From: Linnemannia elongata
Lineage: Eukaryota > Mortierellomycota > Mortierellomycetes > Mortierellales > Mortierellaceae
NCBI GenBank assembly: GCA_036320915.1
Contig: JAXBDG010000005.1
Coordinates: forward strand, 62,001 to 126,000
Length of the DNA: 64,000 nucleotides
Reading direction: 5' to 3'
The stretch's first letter is position 1; the number at the start of each line of letters is the position of its first letter. The translations under genes and the position numbers were made by a program. The notes below the pieces were generated by a model that did no database searches, was not told where the DNA came from, and saw nothing but the letters and a program-made list of their open reading frames with translations. This document shows positions 31,568 through 45,365 of the stretch, one piece after another.

Positions 31568-32711
31568 TCAAGGGTCAGAGACAAGGACCTGGAGTACAGT
31601 CCCATGTTTCCCAACCTGGAAGTGCACAACATCCTCCAGACGCTCCTTATCCTCCAGAACCCGACCCAAGAACAACACCCGCACAAAACTCTTCTCGCTC
31701 CTAACGAACCCTCCGTCGACCAATCGTGCCTTGATCTGTCCAATGGTCGTGTGTGGCCCGGGTACTGACAGCGACACTTCCTTTTGGCTGTTGGAGAGTC
31801 GAATCCGAACGATCGTCCCTTCTTGACCTTGTTGCTCCGCTGCCGCAACCAGGTTATTGTGCTGCTGCTGCTGCTGCTGCTGTCGCTCGCGTCGCGATTG
31901 TGCCGCATCTCTACCACTACCACCAGTACTTCCCTCTCCCCCACTACCGCCACCAAGACCAGAATCCTCTACAAGATTTCCAGGATCTGACAGAATTTTC
32001 AAAGGAACAACATATAAATTTCCTAAATGATCGTAACACGCCAAATGCGACATCGGGTCCTGCCTCCGACTCCTTCGACTCGCACTCTCACCTCCACTTC
32101 CTTCGGCTCCGTCAATGTTGCCAGCGGCAGCGGCAATGAGTTCAGGGGCAACGTAGGAGGGGACGGTGATGCGGGCTGCATCGAGGACGGCCTGCAATTG
32201 GTCTGCATCGTTCTCGGTGTCACAGCAGGCTGCCCTCAACGCTTGCCATACCTCCGCCCGACCCTGTTTGGTTCAGATATGACGATGAAAAAATAACGGT
32301 GTTAGAGTTATCAGCAGTTGATGGAAGTAGGCTGACGCCTACCGGACCGCACAACCATCCTGGCGAGAGAGATTGAGAGTGAAAAGTGAGAAGAAGAGGG
32401 AGAGAAACGTACGTCATAGATGGGGGCGGTGTCCCAGAACTCTTGCCTCTCACGCTCCAGCTGAGTTCTTGTCGGTGGCGGAACTGGGGCGTTCCAACGA
32501 TGATTCTTTGGTGCTAGGATCTTACGGCCTATTAATCAAGAAGTAGTGGCGTGTTGAATGCGTGAGTATGGGCAGCTTAGCAGTCCTGACCGTTGGACTT
32601 GACATGCCTTTGTCTTTGTGAAGAGTATTGAGTCAAGAGAGATATATGTAACACACCGCCATAGCCGGGCTCGGAGTCGTCATCGACCGGTGTACTTGAA
32701 CAGCAACCCAT
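31568..32711 (-). CDS. Ubiquitin domain-containing protein, UBTD1/UBTD2 family
   Basis: Minus-strand exons 32711-32657, 32528-32413 and 32263-31568 give 288 residues. The N-terminus MGCCSSTP is a clear N-myristoylation/palmitoylation signal, as in animal UBTD proteins. The UBTD N-terminal domain follows: QEFWDTAPIYDGRAEVWQAL across the second splice, then LDAARITVPS and CYDHLGNLYVVPLKIL. A Gly/Gln-rich linker precedes a C-terminal ubiquitin-like fold (about 205-288; IVRIRLSNSQKEVSLSV to VLQVLVSDP) that lacks a terminal Gly-Gly, so it is not conjugated. Animal relatives bind E2 enzymes of the UBE2D type; the fungal role is unknown to me. The poly-Gln tract and a GGAE-type low-complexity insert between the halves are lineage additions. 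Confidence 0.93.
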
Positions 32712-33906
<1,195 letters not shown>

Positions 33907-34269
33907 AAGCGTAAGAGGAGTTAGTCCACACCTCTTTTTTTCCTCTTCGTCTTGTAACAAATCAAACAACACCCAATACACTGCTTTTTGCTCGACCCTT
34001 CTACCCAACCCAATTTGTAGTATTATGTCTGTACCATATCTCTCTCTTTGCAGCCTTTGTTGAAATAAAATTGGCAGCCTCCCCCCCCTCTTTCTTTCAT
34101 CTGCATCTGTCTGTGTGTGTGGACTGTACTGTGTAACGAAATACCAAAGAGTCCTGTTTCGTTCTGTCATCAGTTCTGTTCTTTTTTTGCGCTCCTATTT
34201 CTTGAAACAAAAAAAAAGCGCTGTCTATATTGCTATCTATGCACAAAACTACTGTACAACGACAAGAGC
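33907..34269. other. Spacer between convergent H3 and RFC2
   Basis: CT-rich 3' UTR of H3 with an AATAAA-like AAATAAAA near 34064, then mixed DNA up to the RFC2 stop codon. No gene seen. Confidence 0.5.
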
Positions 34270-36200
34270 TCACGCAGCAATAGAAGAGACACGGGTCATC
34301 ATACTGAGGAGCTGCAACTGCTCATCGGCTCCATCACAGAGACACTTGTCCATGTCTCCAAAGACCTCGGCGACTTTAGCCTTCTGCAATGGGCTCAGAT
34401 GCTCGTTCTTCAAAAGCCTAGAATGCAGCTGTGAAAGCACCTTGGCCGCTGAATGTCCGTCCGCAACAACGTTCTGTACCTCAGCCGCAATCTTCTTGTA
34501 ATCCTTACTTAACCAGCATCCCTCCAGTCCATCAATTACCGATTCTGGTACCGTCTAGCATTTTCATTCAAATAGAGGGGGAGGGGTGTCAAATGACAGT
34601 AAAATTAGTGTTATGTGGGTGAGTGTCTTGGTGAAAATAAGAGGGACAAATGGAGAAGGATACAAGGGGACAGGGAGAGAGATAAGAATGGGGAAGGAGT
34701 AACACACTGCATGAACAACAACAGGGAGATACATGAGATAGAGCAGTAACAAGAAAGGAGGGACAAATTGACAAGAGAAAAGTAGAATGTACAACAGAGG
34801 GGTAGGAAGGTATATAGAGAAATACAACAGGATAGAAAGAGAACGAACACTAGAGAGAAGGAGGGATGGCGGAGGAACGAGTGGAGAAGAAGAGAACAAG
34901 AGGGGAGACTTACACCAGCAATATCAGCAATGACATCCTCGCCAATCTCGGTGCCTTTGCCCATGAGCCGAGAAGCACTCTGGAGATACATAATAGCTTT
35001 CCGCAGATCGCCCTCAGATACCCGAATAAGACTCAAAATGGCTTCGGGTGAGATCTTGACTTCTTCCTGACGACAGATCATCTCCAGACGCTCCTTGCTG
35101 TGCTTTTCCTCCAAAGGTCTGAACCGGAACTTTGCACAACGCGAGGCCAAGGGTTCGATGATACGGGTCACATAGTTGCAGATTAGACAGAAACGGGTCA
35201 ATTTGGAGTAAGTCTCCATGGTTCGGCGCAGTGCTGACTGAGCGTCTGCTGTCATTGAATCTGCCTCATCTAGAATGATGATCTTGTATGGTGGGCAACT
35301 CTGAGTTCTACTCGGTCATAAGCGTGTGCAGTTGTTAGTCTCTCCCTGAGAGCGGAGACATGGCTTGTTGGCTTTATGTACACGGCAAAACAAAAAAGAC
35401 GTACCCGATATTATGAGAGACGGTGGAGCGGGCAAAGTTCTTGACTTTTTCACGAATGACCTGAATACCACGCTCGTCCGAAGCGTTGAGTTCAAGAACA
35501 CGCGATCCGATCATCTCTGGTCTACATGGGCGAAGAAAAGACACGTTAATCGTGGTGTCCTAGTGTCCATGATACTGCCAGTCAGTCCTGAACGTTAACT
35601 CCTGCGTGCTAATTACCCGTAGATATCTCTAGCAAGGGCGAGAATGGTCGATGTCTTTCCTGTTCCTGGAGGTCCATAGAAAAGCAAATGTGGCAACTAT
35701 TTTTCATCCGCAAAAGAAAGAAGTGTCCGTTTAGATCTCTGTGATCGTCGTGATGTTCGTAAGAACAAAAAATTGGCATGGTAACTCCTTATGTGAACGT
35801 ACGTTTTGAGATTCCATGGTCTTTTTGAGAACGGCGACGGCCTGCTCCTGTGAACTGATGTCGTCCATGGTCTTTGGGCGACTAAAAGCAGAAACGAAAA
35901 TGGTGGCAACAGAGGGAGAACGGTCAGTCCTAAGGTGTTTCCGTTTGCGTATGTTCCTGATCAGCGTGTAACCTCTCCGTAGTGAAAAGTGATAACTTTG
36001 AATAAAAGTCATTGATAGCTATGTCTACGGCTGTTGGTGGTTGTGCCAAGAAAGTAGTAATGTTGACTGTCCGAGATTCCTTCGCTTCGAGTGCAAACTC
36101 ACTATTTCTCAATCCAGGGCTTGTTGGCTGCAGCGGTGGCGGCGTTTGCGGCGGCGGAGGAAGATCCTGCCGTTGTTTGTCTCTTTGCGAAGAATGACAT
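34270..36200 (-). CDS. Replication factor C small subunit (yeast Rfc2, human RFC4)
   Basis: Six minus-strand exons (36200-36103, 35881-35803, 35696-35617, 35521-35405, 35298-34914, 34554-34270) give 347 residues, the usual length. The protein is an AAA+ clamp-loader subunit that opens PCNA at primer-template junctions. It shows [13 protein letters not shown], Walker [20 protein letters not shown], the DEAD Walker B in [10 protein letters not shown], sensor-1 FCLICNY, the SRC arginine-finger motif, SEGDLRKA (sensor 2) and a C-terminal collar domain ending [19 protein letters not shown] and SRCAKFRF point to the yeast Rfc2/human RFC4 subunit rather than the others. All splice phases join in frame. 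The 5' end faces the DUF1761 gene 0.4 kb away. Confidence 0.95.
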
Positions 36201-36611
36201 TGGGTCTTGATGTTTTTTTTGTGGTTTGTTGATGTGCGATGGTTGTTTTCCTTGGGTGAATGAATGTGAGCTGTCCTGGAATTGTCAAGTTGGGCGGTTG
36301 GCAAGTAAGAATAATAAGCGTCTATTTGTTCGCGTTTGTGTGTTTTTGTTTGAAAGGTGAAAAAGAAAGGTTAAGAGTGAGCGGCTTTATTTCCACGCGT
36401 AGATCTGGCATCATTATTTCCTGCCAACAAAAAAAAGTTTCAACCTGTGAGAGAAAAGGAGAACCGTGCTCCGTTTTTCTTTCTTCTTTTACTTTCTTGC
36501 TCTCTTTACTTTCCCACATCTCTCTCTTTAACCAACAACAACTCCTACTTTTCTTCGACGACACACTTTTTCCCACTCATTTTTTACATATCAACAAGAA
36601 ACAACAACAAC
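36201..36611. other. Divergent spacer RFC2 / DUF1761 gene
   Basis: Shared promoter region of 411 bp; CT-rich just before 36612 with a CAACAA-rich leader. No gene seen. Confidence 0.5.
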
Positions 36612-37558
36612 ATGCTTCACGTCCCATACGTTGCTGGAGGATCAGTCCGTACGTTCTCTCGACCTTTTGATATAACAACTACGACAACAAACCGCCTACA
36701 AACAAGATGTGATTCTTTTGCATCATCAAAAGGAATAAGTAACACAAAGAGTACTTACACCCACTCTTTTCTACGTTTACAACTGGATAATAGTCATCGG
36801 AGCGCTTTACAACCAGATGTCTGGTGCTTTTGTTTACGGCCCCATGTTTGGCCAGGTCTGGCTCGAAGCTATGAACAAGGTATTCGCCTCATCATGACAC
36901 TTGTCTATTTAACCCAATAGTTCTTCACTTAGTACTAATGAGGTCATAATGATGATCATGTCCTGCTGATGATGAACAAACAAATAGGACAAGGGTGGTG
37001 ATGCCTGGATGGACAAGAACGGAAAGGACAACATGCCAGTCTTGATGGTCAAGGAATTCTTCCTGGGCTTAGGAAGGGTAAGTTTGTCGCTTCATTTTTC
37101 AATGCAATGCAGCAGCCAGCATTATGTGATGCACATAGACATTTAGGCCATTACGCTCATTATCTTGAAACGGCCCAGTATTTTTTCATTCATGATCCAT
37201 ATTATGCAACATGCAATGGTATCTTGTCTCTCTTCTTTTCCCTTAGGACCCATGCTAGCGTACTTTTCTTTTTTTCTTGCGCAACGTTTATTCACTCATA
37301 CTTTCTTACCCATTCCATACATATTATGACGAGTAGGCCTGGGTGACAGGATTGCTGTTGAACTTGACGCAGGCGCGCACAATGTCACAGGCTGCCCAGT
37401 TGGGAGCCTTCCTGTACTTTGGTGTCCAAGTCCCCACCATCATTTCTGAGGCGATGTGGGAGAAGCGCCCTTACGATTTGCAAAAGTTCAAGCTGTTGAG
37501 CACCTTCTCCAGCAGCGTCCTCCTCTCCTGCATCATGCACTGGTGGGGCACCGCCTAA
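36612..37558 (+). CDS. DUF1761-family small membrane protein
   Basis: Exons 36612-36648, 36794-36879, 36988-37077 and 37337-37558 give 144 residues. The N-terminal segment VLIGALYNQMSGAFVYGPMFGQVWLEAM, a middle KEFFLGLGRAWVTGLLLNLTQA helix, a third helix AQLGAFLYFGVQVPTIISEAMWEKRP and a last helix SSSVLLSCIMHWW fit the four-helix DUF1761 membrane proteins of bacteria and fungi, whose function is unknown. The phases of all three introns agree. The first exon is only 37 nt. Assignment is by pattern recall of the family, not by a search. Confidence 0.8.
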
Positions 37559-39421
37559 ATAGGATCTTCTTCAGTTGTTTTTCTACAGAAACAGATGTTG
37601 AACTCTTGCTGATTTTTCTTTTGCCTGGATTTGATATTGGACTACTGGATGACTCGATCTGTTTTGTTGATAGTTCTTTGCATGCATTGAACGACAAACA
37701 ACAAACAACACACACAAAAAAAAAACCCTCTTCTTTGTCTTTTGAAGGTTGTACAAAGGATGACTATTCTCTCACCCCCACGTGGATGCGAGGTTCGGAT
37801 CGTCCAAAATTCTCTCCTCTTTCTTTTTGTTCGTTGGTTGCCTCTTTTTCTTTCTTTTCTCCTTTCTGCGGCAATAATATGTACATAGTCAACAACAACA
37901 ACAACAATAAACGAAGAATAGGTGCATATACAGATCTGTTGAGGAAGGATTGATCGTCGTCGTCATGATGACAATGAATTGTTGGTTATTTATCTATTCG
38001 CTATCCCCGTCAATTTGGGCGTGTTCGTGTTCGTGTTCGTTCTTTTCTTCCTTCTGTTGATCCTCTGCTGCTGCTGTCGTGCTAAGAAACAACTTTTGAT
38101 CAAGGGTCAATCAGATGGATCGGGGATTAAACATTTCGCCCAAAAAGAAAGAAGCGTGGCTATCCTGGGTCTGCAACCTGCTGGCACAGGCTGACCAAAA
38201 AAAGAGAAGGGAGGGAACAACGACATACAGGGTAAGGAAATAAAAAAAACAAAGTTTTCTGTTTTTTGCTGTTGGCTGTGTGCGTGCTGCATGAGTACAA
38301 GGAAGTGGGTATGCATGTGTGCTGTAGAAGGGAGTGTGAGGGGGTGATTTGTGGAGAGGAAGAAGTATCACACAAAGAGAGAGTGAGATAGAGAGAGAGC
38401 GTTGAAGGACAAGGAAGGAAGGAAGGAAGGAAGGAAGGTAAAGGGCGTGAGATAAGGGCAATGCGAAAAAGTAAACAAATCAACTGAAAGAACCAGGAAA
38501 ATTGTGCGGATCAGATAGACAGACAGGGTGTGTGAACAAGGGAGCAAGAGAACAATCGAGCTCGTTTTCGTTCTTGGTTTCCCTCGGTACTGTTGTCCAA
38601 AGCGTACTAGGGGACAGTAATGGGACGAAAGTGAAGGTGTGAGAGAAGACACAATTTCATCATCACGATGTTCCTTTCTTCATGCTCCTTTGGCTCTTTG
38701 TTCATTTTCATGTAACTGTTAACCCCTACTCCTCTCTCTCTCTCTCTCCCTCTCTCCTCGGGTGCGAAGGCAGACTGAATGTGGTCGCATTGTGCAGGAA
38801 GAGTGAAGGGAACTAATATGCATGTGTGTTGTTGCTGTGTGTGTGTGTGGAGGGGTGAGTGTGAGTGAAAAAAAGAAAGAAAGTGGTCATGTTCACCTGC
38901 TTTCGTAAAAAAGGGGTTTGTTTGTTTGTTTGTTTGTGTTCATGTCTTTCAATGGACAATGCCAGCTGTTCTCCTTTTCTCCTTTCTATGCTTCATTCAG
39001 TCATATTTCTCAGATGCCAATGGGTGGCACCTTCTTACACGCGCTGGATCACCTTTCTTCATGTCTGATATTTGTACCTGGCTCTCCATCGTATTCTTAT
39101 TGGGTCACGATGCAGCCTTCTCTTTTCTTCTTACTTTTCTGGCTTCTCTGACTCTCTATTGTTCATGCTCCTCCTCTTCTTCTTCCTCTTCTTCTTTTTC
39201 TTCTTCTTCACGCTCTCCCCCTCTTCCCTTCTTCTTCCTTCTCGTCCCTTTATTCGCCTAGACGTGCCTCCTTCCTTCCTCACCAAGGCGACATTCCTGA
39301 TCCCTTTCTCTTCCTGTCCTGACATTGCATTGTCATTCATTTTAACAGCACCATCACCAACAAGCAACCCATCACTCCCTCCCTCGTTAACATCAGGAGT
39401 GTGAACTCCTTCCCATTCACA
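37559..39421. other. Spacer upstream of the CLC gene
   Basis: No gene supported. It contains a GGAA tetranucleotide run at about 38411-38438, a CT dinucleotide run at about 38731-38758, a TTTG run at about 38916-38939 and TTC-rich DNA at 39170-39240. Open frames here are simple-sequence translations. Confidence 0.55.
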
Positions 39422-42400
39422 ATGAGCAACGACCCTTCACCCTCGATAGCAACCCCCAATGACATCCTTACTCCATCAGTAACAACACCTTCTGACCGCA
39501 CCATGTCGCCCCCTAACCAGCCGCGCCAGTCACTTTCTGCTCAGCTCGCCCCCGACTATCACGACTTTGTCAGCGACGTCTCTTCAAACAGCAACAGGCC
39601 CCTTTCTACTGTCTCTTCCGCAGGTGGTCAGACAAAGACCACTCCTTCCTCTACCATGTCCTCTTCTAACCGATTCCTGGATGCAGTCGATGCAGTCACA
39701 GGCAGAAACAAGCAAGAGCAGGCACGCGCCAGACGTGCCAACCAGCCCAGCTTCTCTGGGTCAGCTTTCACCTCTGATAACGATAATGATGCAGAAGACG
39801 ACGATCAGGTGGACGACGACGAGCAACAAGATTTATTGAAACATCGCTCATCCAGTAGCGATAATCAAGGAACCCCAGGTGCCAACAACTCTGACGGTAA
39901 CGACGACGACAACAACAACAGCGGCCAGACACCGACTCCTCGGCTACCCCCTCTCAGCAAGAGTCAGGTCAATGTGCCTGATCCCTCCAGACCCGCCTAC
40001 AAACTGGGCGCTCCCCTCTCCTCCAAACCCCCTCGCGCCCCTTCCTCTTCTTCTCTTCCTAAAACAAAAAAGTTGTCGTCGCAGGAACAGTCTCCAACAA
40101 CAACAATAACTGCCGCAGACCCGTCAGACTATGACCAACACCTCCCCAATGAAACATCCTCCTTGCTCGGCAACAACAACGGTAGCCGACCAAGAAATCC
40201 CCAGGGCAATGGCAATGGGCATGGACAACAAGAACGCTGGACGAATGAGGGATCTAGAAGGAGAACTCCTCGTTACAACGGCTCAGCCGTCGATCCTGAC
40301 CAGCAAGATGGCGATGGCGATGGTCTGGACAACACCAGCGAAACGGACTCCTTGCGGAGACCATCTAGGTATACAGATCGCCTTTTGACTATTTGTACCC
40401 GCCATTTCAATTTCAGATGATGCCATCCTCCACCACTCCCTGCTCTTTGTCACACCATCAAGATGCAGGTTCCCATGCAAACCTAGCTTTTTTGATTTAA
40501 GTCAGACGACCACAACAGACAGACAGCAGCAACCACTATGCGATGGGGCGTCCATCCGTGCGCACACGAAACATACGGCAATGATTCGACCGTTGCTGCG
40601 TAACACTGCTTTTCATCTCCCATCTAACTCCTGTTGTTTCCGATCTATCTTTCTTTTTTCATGTTTACATATCAACGATCCGTAGGGCTAGATCACTTTC
40701 GCCCAATATGGAGTCTCGTCGTGGAAACAGAGGCAGGGTCATCTTTCGCAACTATCCATCTTCTGGCCGAGGCAGGAGCAATGGCAACAACAATGCAAAC
40801 AGGGCTCTGCAAAATTTGCGTCGATCTAGCATGGCCAACATCAATCTCGTCAAAGAGAAGCTGCTGACTCGTCGAAGTGGCTTTTATGATGATGCCAAGG
40901 AGGCATTGGTCAAGGAGAACAATGGTATCCGCATCTGGTACCACAACTACACCACCATTGGTACGTTTGAAAGAAAGCACGTCTTCATCTTGCATCTTGT
41001 TCCAGCTCTCGTTGATCTCCCATCGCAAACGTTTTATTTTTCACAGGGACATTTTTTTGTTCTTGTTTGGAATACTTGGTCAGTGCATTGCGGCTCATCA
41101 TTTTGTTTTGTTTGTACGTCTCTGAACCAGATTGGATCCATGACTTTGTCAAGGAGCGCGTACGCCTGCGTCACCTGAGATCGATTGGAGGTATCCGGGG
41201 CATGCTGAAAAACAGAGCAGATAGTCTGAAAGGCTGGGTCCTTGTCCTCTTGACCGGTAAGATCATACATGCATGTCAAATCAGCAATCATTCTTCCCCC
41301 TCTCCTGTTTTTACCCCTTTCCATCATACTCCCTCTTGCTGATCGTTTGTGGTGCATTGCGCGCGCCATCTGATCTGATTTTTTGTTTTTTATTTTCAGG
41401 GACGGACTGATCGTTCTTGTTTCGGTTTCTGATAACCTTATTGCTGTTGGTTGACTGATTTTCTAACCCCGGTTCAACAAACTCCCATTTGACTATTTGT
41501 TCTCATCTAACCCTGATCCCTACTCCGTCCGATCTCAACCTGAATAATTTGTGCTTTAAATCCTTCCTATGGTCCTCAAGGTGTCATCACGGCCTGTCTC
41601 GCTGCCTTCATCGATGTCTCAAGCTGGTGGCTCGGAGATCTACGCATGGGGTACTGCACAACCAACTTTTGGTGGAGCCAGTACTTTTGCTGCTGGGGTG
41701 CTGCTGCCACTGATGGTAAGTCATCCATCTATCCTCTTCTTTGTTCCTGATGAACCGACTGACTCAGGAGATGTCGTCTTTAGTTGTTAACGTCCGCTCA
41801 AAATATTCCACTCCCGCTCCCCCGCCCTTTTTAGCTGGTTCATGTCCAGAGTGGGTCTCATGGTCAGAAGCACTCTCATCCGACAAGGTTATCTTGGGAC
41901 TCAGCCGTGATACCTTTGACTGGATCGTCTATTGCTGCTTCGGTGTAAGTTATTTTATTCTTGCTTACTTTGGCTCATGGAAGGATGATTCTTGCATCGT
42001 ATACTGTCCTTCTCAAACTAAAGCACATTGCGTTATCCATCGGAACAATAATAGGTACTGTTTGCAGGGATCTGTGTAGTGATGGTGACATCTGACGGAA
42101 CAGTGTCTCAACAGAGATCACATGGGTCGACCAAGCGCAGGAACGGACCCAACGGCTCCGGTCACATGCCTAGATCGGCTTCAAGGACATCGATGGAGAC
42201 CGTCCTCAACTCTTCTCAACCGAAAAAGATCGCCTACTTCGGAGCTGGATCCGGTATCCCTGAAGTCAAGACTATCCTTGGCGGTTTCGTTATCCGTGGA
42301 TTTTTGGGATTCAGGACTCTTATGATCAAGCTTATTGGACTTGTACGGTTCTCCATACGTTGTTTGAAGGTTTCGGCTCCCAGTGGTGAAATGTGATGGC

Positions 42401-44990
42401 ACAATGTTCAATGCACTGACATTTCTTTTATTTTATATTTAGCCTCTGATGGTGGCATCTGGACTGAACATGGGAAAACAAGGACCATTGGTCCACATCG
42501 CCTGCTGTGTTGCCAATATTGTCTGCCGTATCTTTGACAAATACAACAGGAACGACGGTAAATCACTGCGACTTTCTTGTTTCCAGAGCCAAGTGTATAG
42601 CAGTGATTACACGGCGCAGTGCTAATTCCTACTTGTTATTCTCTTACACCTCTAGGAAAGCGCAGGGAGATCCTTTCGGCAGCGGCGGCGTCAGGAGTGG
42701 CAGTCGCCTTCGGTGCTCCTATTGGTGGAGTCTTGTTCTCATTGGAGGAAGTATCGTACTACTTCCCAAGCAAAACCATGTGGCGGACCTATTTCTGTGC
42801 CTTGATCTCTGCCGTCGTCCTGAAGGTACACATTTCGTTGTAATTGTTATTGAAAAAAAATGCACCTATGATTACAACTATTAAGACTTACATCATGTTC
42901 TTCTACGATGCGTGCATAGATGATTAACCCATACCGTGTCGGCAAGACTGTGCTCTTTCAGGTCACCTATGACCGCGACTGGCATCTGTTCGAATCGGTC
43001 CCTTTCTTCTTCATCAGTGTCTTTGGGGTAAGCAGCATTAACTTCCGGGTCCGCCTCCTTATATAGTATGCGGCTAAAAGCGATTGAAAGACGATGCTAA
43101 CCATGTTACTATTTATCTCCGCAATGAAAATAGGGGGTCTATGGAGCATTGTTCTCGCAATTCCACATGAACTACTCTCGTTTCAGATCAAGGACATGGA
43201 TCGGGCGTCACCCTGTACAGGAAGTCCTTATTGTGACGCTTCTGACTTGTGCCATCCAGTGGCTCAACCCCTGGACCAGAGTCAATCTGCTGCAGCTCCT
43301 CACCAACCTCTACAGTGAATGCACCCCCGAAAACAACCTCAACGGCATGTGCGCGTAAGTGGACCCTATGAAGCCCAACGTGTCCCTGGCTCAATGTGGA
43401 AGAATATGGAGTCCTAGTACTAAAATCGCGTTTATTATGTTCTCTTCATATAGGACAAACATCGATCAGATCTACCCGATTTTCCTGGTTCTGGCACAGA
43501 TCTTTGTGATGAAGGTGGCGCTGAACTTTATTACTTTTGGAGTCAAGGTCCCCGGAGGCATTTTTATCCCCACCATGGTTGCCGGTGCCGTCTTTGGACG
43601 CATGGTTGGCCTCGGTGTCCAATGGCTCATTGTGTAAGTTTCATTCCCCATTGTTCTTTCGTAAATTTCGTTTATATGAAGAGGTACTAATAGTGATCAT
43701 ATCTCTCCGATGGATAGCAAGTACCCGGAGCACCAGGTGTTTGCGGTGTGCGAGGGCGACAGCATGGACTGTATTATCCCAGGTCTTTACGCGATGATAG
43801 GAGCAGCGGCTTGTCTTTCGGGAGTTACACGCATGACCGTGTCACTGGTCGTCATCATGTTTGAGCTCACGGGTGCCATGACCTACTCCCTTCCAATCAT
43901 GATGGCGGTGATGATGGGAAAGTTTGTTGGCGATGCCTTTTCGCCAGACGCATTCTTCAACAAGTTGATCGACCTTAACGAGCACCCTTACCTCGACAAC
44001 AAGAAGGATTACAACACGTTTGGAACTGCAGCCGATATTGCGGATCGGTACCTGGAGACGATTGATGTCAATGCTGTCAATGATGTAGATTCATTGAGAC
44101 GGAAAGTAGAGATCTTGGCAGCCTCGGGGTACTCGGATGGGGGGCTTCCTATTGTCGACCGCGGGATCCTTGTGGGGTACATTGCGTCGAATGAATTGGG
44201 ACATGCGCTGGATCTGGCGGAGCAGAAGCACCCAGATTGTATCTGTGTTTTCAGGAACCGTGCGTCGTCGAATATCCCGGCGACTGAGATTATCACGTCG
44301 TTGAATGGTCTCGAGGCGCAGGTCGGGATGGTGTCGTCACCTACTCAAGAGGCGCCGTATTCTTCAGACTATGTAGCTCACCGACAGCCGATTAGGATGC
44401 CTGAGGATTCAAGTCAGGATTGGATGCAGCCTCCTTCTGGTAGGGGTGGAATAGACTATGATAACGATATGCAAGGGTACGATCGACCTATTCGGGACAG
44501 TCGGTATCTGGACAGGCATGGTAACAAGATGCACCCGGATGACGATGATGCCAGTCTGTTGCTCCCTGACGGATCGCGGCGGCCGCACCCACGTCGTTAC
44601 AGCAGTACTGGAACCAGTGATCTTTTGCGCGATCCTACGCGTACCATGGACTTTACGCCTTTTACAGATCAGGTAACAAAATTGGTTCACTCTGACTCAT
44701 ACCATGTCTTCAATAAGCGCTGCATGCATGCATGTTACAGGTGTCATTTTTTATTAACCAACGTCTTTTTCTTTCAATGTGCATCATGGTAATAATAGGC
44801 ACCTCTGTCAGTCAGCCTATTCTCATCGATGGATCTGGTGATGGAGTTGTTTATTAAGCTGGGGATCAAGTATGTGTGTGTGGTCAAAGCAGGAGAACAC
44901 TATGGAATGATCCATAAGAAACGACTGTTGTCGTTCCTGAAGGAGAACGATGAGAAGCAGAAGCGCCATGTCCGTAGGAGTTGTTGCTAA
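39422..44990 (+). CDS. CLC-family chloride channel/transporter (Gef1-like) with glutamine at the gating-glutamate position
   Basis: Thirteen exons: 39422-40368, 40686-40960, 41131-41256, 41581-41715, 41835-41944, 42055-42342, 42443-42557, 42656-42825, 42920-43027, 43134-43354, 43454-43633, 43718-44672, 44799-44990 (1,273 aa). The hydrophobic CLC core carries GSGIPE (596-601), GKQGPLVH (638-645), the intracellular proton-glutamate segment WHLFE (Glu747) and GIFIP (867-871). CBS domain segments follow, split by a disordered insert of about 150 residues. The first 315 residues are disordered with acidic and Ser/Asn runs. Yeast Gef1 is much shorter (about 780 aa). In the GKEGP motif the conserved gating Glu is Gln640 (codon CAA), while the internal proton Glu is kept. 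Likely location is Golgi/endosome, by analogy with Gef1. All twelve introns keep phase, so I hold the model well supported. Confidence 0.94.
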
Positions 44991-45020
44991 GGATGTAGCT
45001 CCTCTCTTATAAAATGTGTC

Positions 45021-45055
<35 letters not shown>

Positions 45056-45365
45056 TTTGTTTTCTTGTGAGCTTTGTGGGCTGTAGGATTTTGTGTGAAC
45101 CGATCTGATGTGAAAAAATGTGTTGGTCTTTGCTTGTGTTTGTGTCCTAGAAAAGAGAACCTTAAATTGAGGTTCGACTCATAATGTGCGTTCGTTCACT
45201 GGAGGCGTTAAACAAAAAGAAGGAAAGAATAAAAAGTCGTGCAATGGTGGTACCCTTCCTCCTCCCCCCTCCTTTTTTTTTTCTTCCTGTTCCCAACTAC
45301 TTCTCCTTTTCTACTTTCATCCCCTCATTCACTCCTTGCCTTTCAAGCATCTAAGAAAAACAACA
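44991..45365. other. CLC 3' UTR and F-box promoter spacer
   Basis: Begins right after the CLC stop; a T run covers 45024-45054, followed by the dispersed repeat copy listed separately. CT-rich DNA leads to the next start at 45366. Confidence 0.5.
45067..45112 (+). repeat. Dispersed repeat, copy A
   Basis: 46 nt matching copy B at 63749-63794 at 40 of 46 positions without gaps. Both copies share GTGAGCTTTGTGG and TTGTGTGAA and both lie directly after a T-rich tract, suggesting 3' pieces of a retroposed or short mobile repeat read from the other strand with a poly-A tail. Confidence 0.6.
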
